DNA from: Zooshikella sp050749885
Lineage (GTDB): Bacteria; Pseudomonadota; Gammaproteobacteria; Pseudomonadales; Zooshikellaceae
Direction of reading: 5' to 3'
Assembly: GCF_050749885.1 (NCBI RefSeq)
Contig: NZ_JBOIUB010000010.1
Location: 1 to 64,000, forward strand
DNA: 64,000 nucleotides
Shown: in pieces, positions 9,048-18,812 of the stretch
How the letters are laid out: each line of letters opens with the position of its first letter
How positions within the stretch are numbered: the first letter of the stretch is position 1
Position numbers and translations under genes: made by a program
The notes under the pieces: generated by a model
Database searches by the model: none
What the model was told of the DNA's origin: nothing
The model's input: only the letters and a program-made list of their open reading frames with translations

Positions 9048-9866
9048 CTAAGGCTGTAATTGAGAGGTTGTCGTACTGGGTTTGTTGTTTAATATAATGA
9101 TACCCGTCATACCCGGAGAGACAGGTTGTGATGGGGATAAATTGGTGAAGTCGGCATAAGCGCGAAAAGTATTACTGACGGTATCAATGACGGGAGCAAG
9201 TCGAGTAATTTTCAGTGGCGTGCTATTGGGTTGTCCATCAATAATAAAGTTAATCTTATCCCCAGGATGAGTAGCAAAATAATGCTGATAAGGTAGGATC
9301 ATTTCAACAGATAAATTTTTATTATCAATAATCTCTATAACAGGATCTCCAACATTGATTGTCTGATAAAGTTGGGTAAATGTTTTTACAACAGTACCAG
9401 CATAAGGTGCTTTAATTTTACACCCTTCAACGGTAACTTTAGCTTGTGTTGCTTTGCTTTCTGCTACATCTCGTTCACTGCGAGCAAGCTCAACCTCGAG
9501 TTTGCCAATGGCGTTATACTGTTGTAGTGATTGATTATTAGTAAAGGTTTTTTGTTTAGCTCGCCATTCAGCATTAGCCCCTTTATGAGCCGCTTGATAA
9601 TGGCGGCAGTCCAGTGCCATAAGTAAATCACCTTGTTTAAATGTTTGCCCGGCTTGAAGTGGTAATTGGGTTATTTGTCCTGCAACTAAAGCCGATAAAA
9701 TAGAGCGCTGCTTAGCCTGGACTATGCCGCGCAGTGAACTATCAGCTGCATAATTAGTTGTAGTAAGTACACACATTAATAACGTAAATATTAATTTACC
9801 AATATGTGGGTTTAATATATTAACTTTCATTGCCATTTTTCGTTTTAACATCCTGACCGGTAACAT
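9048..9866 (-). CDS. Periplasmic adaptor subunit (HlyD/RND type)
   Basis: 272 residues, or ~260 if translation starts at MAMKVNIL. A signal peptide or anchor (LIFTLLMCVLTTTNYA) precedes SSLRGIVQAKQ. The body has two lipoyl half motifs (QITQLPLQAGQTFKQGDLL and CKIKAPYAGTVVKT) flanking a short coiled coil and ends with a beta-barrel domain, the plan of RND-type membrane fusion proteins, but shorter than most. It has no RND pump partner nearby. It sits between the TolC-family gene (4-base gap) and the second HlyD gene (2-base gap), so it is part of the same transport assembly. Confidence 0.82.
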   Translation of the reverse strand: MLPVRMLKRKMAMKVNILNPHIGKLIFTLLMCVLTTTNYAADSSLRGIVQAKQRSILSALVAGQITQLPLQAGQTFKQGDLLMALDCRHYQAAHKGANAEWRAKQKTFTNNQSLQQYNAIGKLEVELARSERDVAESKATQAKVTVEGCKIKAPYAGTVVKTFTQLYQTINVGDPVIEIIDNKNLSVEMILPYQHYFATHPGDKINFIIDGQPNSTPLKITRLAPVIDTVSNTFRAYADFTNLSPSQPVSPGMTGIIILNNKPSTTTSQLQP

Positions 9867-9870
9867 TAAA

Positions 9871-11355
9871 TCAGTAATAAATCTGTGAGATAAGCTGGTT
9901 GCTTTGCTTGTTAATACTGGCTTTGGTTAATTCTGGTGTGTTTTCAAGGGGTTCCATTCCTGCAGCAAGTAGTAATTGGCCATAAGCATACTGTACATCG
10001 GCATAACTCAGGTCACGTCTTAGTTGTCCAAGCAGGTAATTAAGCTCTGCACGGAGTACTTCATTTTCACCAATTTTAGTTTTTTGAGCGTTAGCTCGTA
10101 GGTGTTTTACAATGCGTAATTCAACATGATCGAATTGTTGTGCATTTTCAAACTCTTTTATGGATTGTTGATAACTCTGCCAAGACACATGAACTTGTGC
10201 CAGTACCGACATATGCATTGCTAGTCTTCTGACTTTACTTACTTCAACCGCGAGTTCTGCAGACTCTTTGCGTTTATTGCCAGCAAATAATCCCATCAGA
10301 TTATAGCTTAAATCAAGACCAAGATTTCCCCAGTTTTGATTGACCAGAAAATCATTACTGTTGTAATAACCTCCTGCTCTCAGTTTGAGAGAAGGTAGTA
10401 ATTCAAGTAAAGCGGCTTTTGCTTCATCGGCTGATATGCGCTCTTTATAGGCTTCTCCGATTAATTCCGGGCGGTAACGAATACCATGTTGTTCTAATTG
10501 TTCAATTGACATTGCCACGGCAGGGATAGAAAGCTCTTCAGGACTTGGTGCTTCTACACGAAATTTAGTGCTTGGCGAAACATTAATAAGTTTGGCCAGT
10601 TCAGCTTTTGCGTGAAGAATATTTTTTCTTAGAATATGTAATTCACGAATAATGGTTAATAAATCACGTTGGTAGACCAGTGTTTTATAAGGAGATTGCA
10701 AACGTTTTTTACGAATTTGCTCAGTGTTGTCGTAGGCTTTTTCTGCTCTTGCTAAAATAGGCTCTATATAATCCATAATACGCTGTTGGGCGACTGCACG
10801 CCAATAAGCCGCACGCACATCCAGCAATATTTGCTGAGACATTTTACGAATTTGCTCTTTGGCGAGTAAATAACGGTCAGCCTGTTGTTTGGCGCGAATG
10901 TAAGATAAACCAAAGTCCAATACGTTCCAGCTTAATTCCAGACTGGCTTCTCCTACATCACGTTGAGTGGATGTTGATGGCTCTAAAGTTTCCTGTCCAG
11001 TATCAATTGATCGACTAGATGATCCATCAATATTGGTGCGATGATTAAATCCAGCTTTGGTTAGTAAATCAGGTAGCATTTCGTATTTGGCTGCTTCCAT
11101 TTCTTTGGAAGCAAGCATTCCTTCCATCATCGCAACACGTTTATCAAGGTTATACTTTAACGCTTGTTGAAAGGCATCTTCTAGCGTTAACACCCCATTA
11201 ATTTTAATTTGTTGGATGGCGAGAGCATGTTGATCTTCTGTAATCCGTGCAGAGTGTTCCTGTTCGGTAAAGGGTACAGGTTGAATACTACAGCCTGCTA
11301 TGGCAATAAATAAACTTGAAAGCTGTAAACGGACTATTTTCTTGTTTTTCAACAT
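9871..11355 (-). CDS. TolC-family outer membrane channel, lipoprotein
   Basis: 494 residues. The N-terminus ends in a lipobox-like IAGC at about residue 22, so it is probably acylated like the OprM/NodT branch. The rest is predominantly helical with the internal duplication of TolC proteins: LTLEDAFQQALKYN opens the first half and YRPELIGEAYKERI the second, with long alpha hairpins. It should form the trimeric outer membrane exit duct docking on the two adaptors encoded downstream. It lies 93 bases after the giant surface protein gene, suggesting one transcription unit with its cargo. Confidence 0.87.
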   Translation of the reverse strand: MLKNKKIVRLQLSSLFIAIAGCSIQPVPFTEQEHSARITEDQHALAIQQIKINGVLTLEDAFQQALKYNLDKRVAMMEGMLASKEMEAAKYEMLPDLLTKAGFNHRTNIDGSSSRSIDTGQETLEPSTSTQRDVGEASLELSWNVLDFGLSYIRAKQQADRYLLAKEQIRKMSQQILLDVRAAYWRAVAQQRIMDYIEPILARAEKAYDNTEQIRKKRLQSPYKTLVYQRDLLTIIRELHILRKNILHAKAELAKLINVSPSTKFRVEAPSPEELSIPAVAMSIEQLEQHGIRYRPELIGEAYKERISADEAKAALLELLPSLKLRAGGYYNSNDFLVNQNWGNLGLDLSYNLMGLFAGNKRKESAELAVEVSKVRRLAMHMSVLAQVHVSWQSYQQSIKEFENAQQFDHVELRIVKHLRANAQKTKIGENEVLRAELNYLLGQLRRDLSYADVQYAYGQLLLAAGMEPLENTPELTKASINKQSNQLISQIYY

Positions 11356-11448
11356 GCTGTTCCACTCCAGTTCATTGACCCTTGGTGGTGGGGTAAAGTG
11401 ATAAATGATTTATTTTTTATCTTTAATAAAGCGTATTAAATTGTTTTA

Positions 11449-14400
11449 TTAGTGCTCATAATACATCGTAACTAGCTTGTTTAACTGGTTATTAAAAGCG
11501 TTGTGATTAATAGGGAAGTCGACTGCTGCTTGTGCATTCGGCTTACAATTAACTGAGCTTGATTCTGTCGAAGAAACTGAACCCGTCGAACCATCGATGA
11601 CAACATTTTGTTCAATGGTTTCACCATTCGCTAAATAAACTTCGAGATGAACTTTTGCGGTTTCACCACTAGAAAGGTTCAGGTTAAAAACACCACGCTG
11701 AGTATCCAATGAAAAATTTGCATGACTGGGTGCTTCCATAACACAACCACCGTAGCCTGTTACAGCTTGTCCATTAATTTGCACAGAATGGTCAATATAA
11801 CCAGCCCAGCTGTCGTGTACTTTTTCCACTTCAACAAAAATTAGATCAAGAATATTAGCTTCGGGCTCGCCAAGTACTTTAGTGGTTATCGTATTAGCAA
11901 TATCTCCACGGTCATAGTTGGTGAGACCAAATACCATATGTTGAATACGTTCAGAATCGTAATTGTGATGAGGTAATGGGTGGTATACCGCTTTTCCATC
12001 AATCGATACTGTCGTTGCTGGTTTTAATGATTCAGGTAATGGGCTGGATAATAAGCTGGGTGGTGTGAGTCCTGGCGATAATGTTGATGTAATTGGAGAT
12101 GATGTCGGATGAGGTTGTAACCTGGGTTTAACTTCAGATTCTTCTCCACTGCTTTCACCATCAACACCTGGTGTTGTTGGATGAGTGGGTATTGTTGGTG
12201 TGGCTCCATTTATATCAATGCGAATTTCTGCAACATTACTGGTCCCACCATCTCCATCAGTAGCAACTACATGGATGATTCGAGTACCTACAGTGGGGTT
12301 ATCTGGGTTTTGATTAACATAGGTAATTTGTTGGAGTAATGCTGAGACATTTGTTGGGTTCGCATTGCTATTAAAATTAAATTGTAGAGGCACGCCATTT
12401 GTACCGCCTGTAAAGGTTCCAATAGGGGTTCCTCCATAACTAACCGTTGAGCCACTTACTCCTATTTCACCAGGGCCATTACCTTGGTTATTCACTGTTA
12501 CATCATCTTCTCCAGGTACTAATCCACTGACAAATGTTGCTGTCAGTGTACCTGTATTAAAATCAGTACTGGTTGGGTCAACAATAGTAGCGGGTGTACC
12601 ACCATCTAAAGGAAATGTAGTTGGGTCACCAGGATTCACATTAATAACTTCAGTGAAATTATTAATAGTAGGGTTGATGTTGTTGACGGTAATGGTGACA
12701 GTTGAAGTGTTACTTGTTGTGCCTTGATTATCAATAACACTAATATCGATACTTCTTGTGCCAGCTGTTGGATCCGTTGTGTCTGTATTGGTGTACTGTA
12801 ATTGTTGTGTAAGTGCTGTAACGGCAGCAGGGGTAGCATTTGCGTTAAATGTAATCACTAAAGGTGAATTATTTGTGCCACCGGTAAATGTGCCAATAAT
12901 GGTACCGCCATAGGTGACATTACTACCTGAAATACCAATCTGACCTGGGTTGGTGCCTTGATTATTTATACTTAAAACATCTTCTGTACTGTCGCTACCT
13001 GCAGTAAAGGCTGCCGTGAGACTACCGGTATTAAAATTAGGGGCATCATCAGTCACAGAAGCAGCAGTGCCTTGATCAAGAAAAGTTGTATTTGAAATAT
13101 TTGGAGTAATACTTTGGTTGTCGCCATCTAAATTACTAACGACAGGTGCTGCATTGGCCAGGTTTAGAGTGACAGTCGCAGTATTACTGGTACCACTATC
13201 CCCATCAGTTGCGGAGAAGGTAATGGTTCGTGTACCTAAGGTAGGGTTTCCAGGATCAGTATTAGTATACTGAATTTGTTGTAGTAAAGCAGAAACGGCC
13301 GTTGGTGTAGCATTAATGTTAAAATTAACAGTGAGCGGGGTGCCTCCGTTACCTCCAGCAAATGTACCAATGGTGGTGCCTTCGTAGGTTACATTAGCAC
13401 CAGTAACACCAATTTGGCCTAAGCCAACACCTTGGTTATTAATCACTAATGTGTCTTCTGTTGGGTCTGAACCCGCAGTGAATTGGGTCACTAAACTGCC
13501 ATTATTGAAGTCTGGGCTATCAGTATCAACAATGGTTGCTGCAGTTACTTGGTCAAGGGTTGTTGTTGCCGTTACAGTAGGGTTAATGGTTTGCGTATCG
13601 CCATCCAAATTGTTAAGAGAGGGTGCTGCATTGGCTAGGTTTAATGTGACAGTCGCAGTATTACTGGTACCGCCATCCCCATCCGTAGCCGAGAAGATAA
13701 TGGTTCGTGAGCCTAAAGTAGGGCTACCAGGATCAGTATTGGTATACTGGATTTGTTGTAGTAAAGCAGAAACAGCTGTAGATGTGGCATTAACATTAAA
13801 ATTAACAGTGAGTGGGGTGCCTCCATTACCTCCAGCAAATGTACCAATGGTGGTACCTTCATAGGTTACATTAGCGCCCGCAACACCAATTTGGCCTAAG
13901 CCAACACCTTGGTTGTTAATCACTAATGTATCTTCAGTCGGATCACTGCCTGCTGTGAACTGAACTGTTAATGCTCCATCTTGTAAGTTGGAACTGGTTG
14001 TATCTGTAAATGTTGCAGAGGTACCTTGATCAAGTGTGACAGTGGAACTTGCAAATGGGTTTAATGTTGTTGAATCACCATCTAAATTATTTATGGCTGG
14101 AGCAGTGTTGGCCTCAGTAAAAAGTGTGAAATAAAACCCGTTGTTTAGATACGGTACATCAAAAGTTACAGTAGATCCTCCAAATGAGGAGGGTGAAGTA
14201 AAGGCAAAAGAATTGGAAAAATCTCCATCATCAGTGTCAACAACCATTAAAAGGTCACTTGAGGATTTTCCTGTTAATCCAAGTGCGTTGAGGTCAAACG
14301 TAATCGTTGCATTACCGAAATCTTGGACTTCCTGAAGTTTCCACTCTGTAGCTAAGCGTTTAGAGAATCCTGAGTTTGCGGGCATTTCTGTTGAAATTTC

Positions 14401-16041
14401 ACCTGATGCCCCATTACTACCCCACATTAAATAGTCACCATCATCAAGAGATGAAGTTACTTCTATAGTAACTGCACTACCTGAGTTAATTGATTTTGAT
14501 TTTAATTGGTTGAGGTCACTCCCTGAATCAATAGCAACCCCTGCTACATTGTTATGGTATCCGGAGTTAGCTGTATAGTCCCACGCTGTTACTCCTGTAG
14601 ATGTAACATAATCGCCTTCAGTGATACCTCCTTCATTATCGGTAGGATCAAGGGTAATCCCGTACTTTACAGCCAGATAAGTCTCAACTTTTTGCTTATC
14701 GGCTAAAGAAAGAGTGGTGTTATAAATAATAACTTCACTTAAATTCATTCCTGCATTCACAGTACCTAGTGCATCAGGATAAGAACCAATAGATAGATTA
14801 CCTAATAGTGAGTTATCAGCAGCAGGAGCAGCTGCCGTAGTTCCGCTGCGTAAACCATCAACATAAAGGGAATTATTTGGAATATTCGCCACACCAGATA
14901 CAATATGATAGGTGCTGGAAACCGTTGGACCAGAAATTTTCCCCCCTACATCATCTGAAAAATCAAAACGTGGATTATTGGGGCCAGTATATTCAATATT
15001 TATTCTATCTGTGCGGAGGACTCCATCATTATGCTCCCACTGAGCAACAACGCCAGGCGAAAAAACATTGACAACAGCAAACATGGTATTGTTGTTGTTA
15101 GAAATAATATCTGTTCCATTAAAATTTATTTTTGTTAGTTCATCATCAGTTCCATCAAAAAGTAGTGAAGGATTGAAGTTAACAGTGCTTAACTGGCGTT
15201 GAGGTTGTTGAGTGCCAGTTGCTTGGCTAACAGAGTTGTTACCACCGGCTGCACTTTGATCTGCCCAAGCTGATACAGATCCTCCTGATTCTGTAACGCC
15301 CGCATCGGCTTTTAACCATAGAGTTAGGTTGGCACTTGCCACATTGCCTGGTGTTGCAAGTGTTGTTGGGTAATTTAATTGAAATTGTGTGGATAAAGTG
15401 GGTGCAATTATAACGTTATTGGTCGAATACTCTAACTCCCAGTCACCTGCGAGGCTTGTTGAAGCTGTCAGGTCTGTTGAGGCGGCAATATCAAGTCCTG
15501 TTAAGTTGGCAAGGGTATCGAGCGCTATTTGGTCTTCGTAATTACTTGCAACATTACACCCATAAATAGCTAATACGGCATCATCGGCTGTCAGGTTGCG
15601 TATGTCTTTAAGTAAGTCTGTGTAATTATGATTGATAGCATCTAATGTAAGAGCGTTGTTGCCAATTAATAGCTCACCTGATTTACCATGGGAAAATAAA
15701 ATTATTTCTTGAGGCTTTGTTTCACTGGATTGAAACTGTTTCAAAATGGCGTGTATTTGTTCCACACCATTTTGATGATTTGATAAACTAAACACTTGCG
15801 CTTCAGGAAACTCTGCTTTAATTAGCTCACTATTTTCAATACGACTATCAATGATGACTATGGTGCTAAGTGTTTCAGTTGAGTCTAATTCGGTTGGCTG
15901 AATAGGAGTTTCAAAATTATCCATATCTTGTTGTGTTTCAATAGCATCTACTGTTGCACCAAATGCTGCATCAAATAAAACACGATTTTCCAAAAGTTCA
16001 ATACCCATAACAGGTACTGCAAGGGTATTTTTTTTGAACAT
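11449..16041 (-). CDS. Giant LEPR-like / DUF4347 / LamG-like / repeat surface protein
   Basis: 1530 residues. There is no ordinary signal peptide; the N-terminus carries LENRVLFDAA (residues 17-26), a variant of the LEPR-XLL motif found at the start of large secreted proteins. Residues ~58-210 match DUF4347 (IILFSHGKSGELL and IYGCNVASN are conserved marks). Residues ~230-460 look like a concanavalin/LamG-type jelly roll (LWLKADAGV to LAVKYGITLD). Then come four tandem ~158-residue Ig/cadherin-like repeats (about 650-1280), a Pro/Ser-rich linker and an unfamiliar ~200-residue C-terminal domain. There are no GGxGxD RTX repeats. It heads an operon with TolC, two HlyD adaptors and an M50-HlyD fusion, so it is the likely cargo, probably an adhesin. 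Confidence 0.85.
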   Translation of the reverse strand: MFKKNTLAVPVMGIELLENRVLFDAAFGATVDAIETQQDMDNFETPIQPTELDSTETLSTIVIIDSRIENSELIKAEFPEAQVFSLSNHQNGVEQIHAILKQFQSSETKPQEIILFSHGKSGELLIGNNALTLDAINHNYTDLLKDIRNLTADDAVLAIYGCNVASNYEDQIALDTLANLTGLDIAASTDLTASTSLAGDWELEYSTNNVIIAPTLSTQFQLNYPTTLATPGNVASANLTLWLKADAGVTESGGSVSAWADQSAAGGNNSVSQATGTQQPQRQLSTVNFNPSLLFDGTDDELTKINFNGTDIISNNNNTMFAVVNVFSPGVVAQWEHNDGVLRTDRINIEYTGPNNPRFDFSDDVGGKISGPTVSSTYHIVSGVANIPNNSLYVDGLRSGTTAAAPAADNSLLGNLSIGSYPDALGTVNAGMNLSEVIIYNTTLSLADKQKVETYLAVKYGITLDPTDNEGGITEGDYVTSTGVTAWDYTANSGYHNNVAGVAIDSGSDLNQLKSKSINSGSAVTIEVTSSLDDGDYLMWGSNGASGEISTEMPANSGFSKRLATEWKLQEVQDFGNATITFDLNALGLTGKSSSDLLMVVDTDDGDFSNSFAFTSPSSFGGSTVTFDVPYLNNGFYFTLFTEANTAPAINNLDGDSTTLNPFASSTVTLDQGTSATFTDTTSSNLQDGALTVQFTAGSDPTEDTLVINNQGVGLGQIGVAGANVTYEGTTIGTFAGGNGGTPLTVNFNVNATSTAVSALLQQIQYTNTDPGSPTLGSRTIIFSATDGDGGTSNTATVTLNLANAAPSLNNLDGDTQTINPTVTATTTLDQVTAATIVDTDSPDFNNGSLVTQFTAGSDPTEDTLVINNQGVGLGQIGVTGANVTYEGTTIGTFAGGNGGTPLTVNFNINATPTAVSALLQQIQYTNTDPGNPTLGTRTITFSATDGDSGTSNTATVTLNLANAAPVVSNLDGDNQSITPNISNTTFLDQGTAASVTDDAPNFNTGSLTAAFTAGSDSTEDVLSINNQGTNPGQIGISGSNVTYGGTIIGTFTGGTNNSPLVITFNANATPAAVTALTQQLQYTNTDTTDPTAGTRSIDISVIDNQGTTSNTSTVTITVNNINPTINNFTEVINVNPGDPTTFPLDGGTPATIVDPTSTDFNTGTLTATFVSGLVPGEDDVTVNNQGNGPGEIGVSGSTVSYGGTPIGTFTGGTNGVPLQFNFNSNANPTNVSALLQQITYVNQNPDNPTVGTRIIHVVATDGDGGTSNVAEIRIDINGATPTIPTHPTTPGVDGESSGEESEVKPRLQPHPTSSPITSTLSPGLTPPSLLSSPLPESLKPATTVSIDGKAVYHPLPHHNYDSERIQHMVFGLTNYDRGDIANTITTKVLGEPEANILDLIFVEVEKVHDSWAGYIDHSVQINGQAVTGYGGCVMEAPSHANFSLDTQRGVFNLNLSSGETAKVHLEVYLANGETIEQNVVIDGSTGSVSSTESSSVNCKPNAQAAVDFPINHNAFNNQLNKLVTMYYEH

Positions 16042-16821
16042 AGCAAGTGCTCCAAAATACGAATACTACTTTAAATATGTACTATTAGATAGTTTGTAGA
16101 GAATGCGAAAAAAAGCCAATAAAAATATTATGGGTTTTGTCTTTAGTATAATGCATGTTGCACCTTTCGTGGTTTAATACTGATTGATGACTATAAAAAA
16201 TAAAGTAACTAATCAAAAATTGATTATTGAATGAATAGGGAAATATATTAATTACTTTTTGCTTTGGATGGATTATAGGCACAATAATGCTTAATTCTAT
16301 GATTGATTAAGTGGTCGTTACTTCTACAGTAGTTTGCTGTTGCTTTATATTTTTAGTCAGAAATATAAAAAAAGTATTAATAGGCTATATCGGATTCTTC
16401 TGGGGTGGATATTGTGTGGTCGATAATTAAGTCGTCAGTTGGGGCTGGTATGAATATTTGAAAATATGTTCCATTAACAGTAGTATAAGATAAGGTGCGT
16501 AAGTTATTCTATTTAATATATTCTTAAAGTTCAATTAGTTATGATAATAAATGCTTGCATATTCGTACTAAATAAATGCTGTTATTGTTGATTCATTCTT
16601 GATGAATGATTGTCTATGAAAGGGTAGCGTTTAGGAATTAAAGAAAAGCAGTTACATGACCTGCATTAAGCTGTGTAGTAGTAAATTTTTGGTTTTAAAT
16701 ATGGTAAGACCGTACAAATAATGTAATAGTAAAAAAACTGTAAATCACATGGTCATGTCTTTAACTCTAAAATAGACATTAAGATTGCCACTGGATAAGC
16801 AATAACAATAGGTTGATATGA
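16042..16821. other. Intergenic region, 780 bp, upstream of the secretion operon
   Basis: A strongly AT-rich divergent spacer that must hold the promoter of the minus-strand adhesin/secretion operon and that of the acetyltransferase. A small palindrome (taatca-aaaat-tgatta, 16210-16226) lies ~170 bases upstream of the adhesin start and could be an operator. A 65-codon minus-strand frame here lacks coding character. Length and composition suggest complex regulation; nothing else recognised. Confidence 0.4.
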
Positions 16822-17349
16822 GTGTTTGTACTAAAGGTAGATAAGCACCTTACCCTTCAAACGTTAAAACCACAAGATGCTAATCAATTTCATCGGTTGG
16901 CAGTTAAAAACCTACCAAGGCTCTTTTGGTGGCATGATATTCACCTAACTGAAGCTTTTATAAAGGGATTACTCAGCCGTGTAGCCGATAAAAGCTGGCG
17001 ATATCATACCATTTGGTTAGGAGGTGTTTATTTTAACCGTCAACTTGTTGGATCTGTTAGTTTAAATACAATCAACTGGCAGCAAAGAGTAGCTACATTA
17101 GGTTATTGGCTGGATATCGATTTCACGGGGCAAGGGATTATTCATCGTTGTGCTGATAAATTAGTTCAATACTGTTTTTCGCAGCTAAAACTTCGCACTA
17201 TTGAAATTCACTGTCATGCAGGTAATACAGCCAGCATTGCTGTTGCCAAGCGGTTAGGGTTTGAAATAAAACAAAAGCTCAGGCAAGCTGGTGTTGTGGA
17301 TGGCAAGGTCGTTGATATTTATGTTTTTAGGAAAAGAGCTATTGATTAA
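16822..17349 (+). CDS. GNAT N-acetyltransferase, RimJ/RimL-like
   Basis: 175 residues from a GTG at 16822 with AATAGG about ten bases upstream. The order of motifs is that of RimJ/RimL/SpeG-like GNATs: LQTLKPQDANQFHRL at the start, VGSVSLNTI (beta 4), LGYWLDIDFTGQGI (acetyl-CoA pyrophosphate loop) and GNTASIAVAKRLGF (motif B). The classical ribosomal-protein members acetylate N-termini; the substrate here cannot be read from sequence. It probably forms a pair with the arylamine acetyltransferase 17 bases downstream. Confidence 0.85.
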   Translation: MFVLKVDKHLTLQTLKPQDANQFHRLAVKNLPRLFWWHDIHLTEAFIKGLLSRVADKSWRYHTIWLGGVYFNRQLVGSVSLNTINWQQRVATLGYWLDIDFTGQGIIHRCADKLVQYCFSQLKLRTIEIHCHAGNTASIAVAKRLGFEIKQKLRQAGVVDGKVVDIYVFRKRAID

Positions 17350-17366
17350 AACAAAAGGGTGGGAAT

Positions 17367-18146
17367 ATGGACAGTGCACACTACTTAGAGCGGTTTGGAT
17401 GTAAAAAGGAACAGCCTACACTCACTTACTTACGTAAGCTGCATCAGGCTCATCTACAGCAAGTGCCGTTTGAAAACTTAAGTGTTATTTATCGTCAACC
17501 AATAGAACTGAAACTGCCGTGGTTATACCAAAAAATAGTTTTTCAGCAACGAGGCGGTTTTTGTTTTGAGTTAAATGGTTTATTTGGTTGGTTACTAGGT
17601 GAGCTAGGTTATAGTGTCAATATGATTGCTGCTGAAGTTTATGATGAAAAGCAAAAAGAATTTACACCTCCCTTTGATCACCTTGCTTTGCTTGTTAATT
17701 TAGATCAGCCTTGGTTAGTTGATGTGGGTTTTGGTGATGGTTTTCGGTCACCACTGCCTTTGTTGGCAGGTAAGGAACACACCGATATCTCTGGACATTA
17801 CCGGTTACAGAAAAAGGATGACTATTGGCAACTTGAAATATTCACCCAATTACAGTGGTTGCCTCAATATCGTTTTCAGGTTGTGCCTGTGGAACTGAGT
17901 GATTTTGCTGAACGTTGTCATTATCACCAATCTTCTTATGCTTCTAAGTTTAAACGAAACCTGCTGTGTTCACGTGCTTTAGTGGATGGGCGTGTGACAT
18001 TGAATGATACGACCTTAATTAGCACTAATCGCCAGGGAACCAAGGTACAAACACCTGTAGAGCAATTAGGTGGTTTAGGTGCAGTTTTTAAAGAGTATTT
18101 TTTGCTTGGGGTGTTGCCTGAAAGCGCAATTGTGTCAGCGAGTTAG
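17367..18146 (+). CDS. nat: Arylamine N-acetyltransferase
   Basis: 259 residues, the usual bacterial NAT length, with a good Shine-Dalgarno (AGGGTGGGA). The catalytic triad is visible: Cys in RGGFCFELN (about residue 69), His in FDHLALL and Asp in LVDVGFGDGF. The N-terminal VPFENLSV segment is typical. These cytosolic enzymes transfer acetyl from acetyl-CoA to arylamines and hydrazines by a ping-pong mechanism; members in biosynthetic clusters act on other amines. No such cluster is seen here. Likely co-transcribed with the GNAT gene. Confidence 0.93.
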   Translation: MDSAHYLERFGCKKEQPTLTYLRKLHQAHLQQVPFENLSVIYRQPIELKLPWLYQKIVFQQRGGFCFELNGLFGWLLGELGYSVNMIAAEVYDEKQKEFTPPFDHLALLVNLDQPWLVDVGFGDGFRSPLPLLAGKEHTDISGHYRLQKKDDYWQLEIFTQLQWLPQYRFQVVPVELSDFAERCHYHQSSYASKFKRNLLCSRALVDGRVTLNDTTLISTNRQGTKVQTPVEQLGGLGAVFKEYFLLGVLPESAIVSAS

Positions 18147-18341
18147 TGCGTAATCATTGTTCTAAAAACATACGTATAGCGAAGGATTTTTAGTGGGGCC
18201 AGTCTGATCTGTCAAGGCGATTAATAGAACTTGTTGAGCACCGCTACCCCAGGCGAGGTGTCGTTGATAGCTTCACGGCTGGGGTAAAATGCTAGGAAAG
18301 TAAAGATGCTAATTTTTGTTTACAAAGTTTGGATTTAGGAT

Positions 18342-18812
18342 CTAGTTGCTTTGTTTTAACCCCTGAAATAAACAAGCCATCACCCAGGCAGGCCCAATTA
18401 ATAAAAACTGTAGATCTTTAAAAAAAGAAGGTTTTTTGCCCTCAATTGCATGACCAATAAACTGAAGTATCCACATAAAGATAAAGAGTAGTAGGGCAAC
18501 TAACCATAATGGCCATGGGCTATACAACGATAACCAGTAACATCCTAAAAGAATGGTTCCAGAAAAACATAGCATGATAATACTGAGCTGAATGGATAGC
18601 GTGCTATAGAAGGCAACGACGAGTAATACTGATAGCGTACCTATGTTAAGCCAAACAAAAGACGTGAAGATCTCAGGTAATGGGATTGACCATAATAAAG
18701 CAATCACAGTAGCATAAATGGTTGGAACTGCAATGAAGTGAATTTTTTTGTTTAAAGGGTGTTGGTGACTTGAGCTGTATTCTATAAACCATTGATCAAG
18801 TGTTTTTGCCAT
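18342..18812 (-). CDS. Mpo1-like (DUF962) membrane protein
   Basis: 156 residues with about four transmembrane helices. The N-terminal HQHPLNKKIHFIAVP and C-terminal IGHAIEGKKPSFFKDL are the conserved His-bearing motifs of the Mpo1/YGL010w family; the yeast member is an iron-dependent dioxygenase that shortens 2-hydroxy fatty acids. The histidines at HPxNKxxH and GHxxEGxxP are present, so an active metal site is plausible. It is a monocistronic gene convergent with the NAT gene. The bacterial substrate is not established. Confidence 0.85.
   Translation of the reverse strand: MAKTLDQWFIEYSSSHQHPLNKKIHFIAVPTIYATVIALLWSIPLPEIFTSFVWLNIGTLSVLLVVAFYSTLSIQLSIIMLCFSGTILLGCYWLSLYSPWPLWLVALLLFIFMWILQFIGHAIEGKKPSFFKDLQFLLIGPAWVMACLFQGLKQSN

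Noticed and set aside
5609..16041. Reading the operon as a classical type I secretion system
   Set aside because: No ABC transporter with Walker motifs and no RTX repeats in the cargo; the inner-membrane component is an M50 protease fusion.
16085..16282. 65-codon minus-strand frame upstream of the giant protein
   Set aside because: No ribosome site of note, sequence looks like translated AT-rich spacer.
18245..18286. taccccag ... ctggggta inverted repeat after the NAT gene
   Set aside because: 8-bp arms with a 26-base loop and no T-run; too weak to call a terminator.
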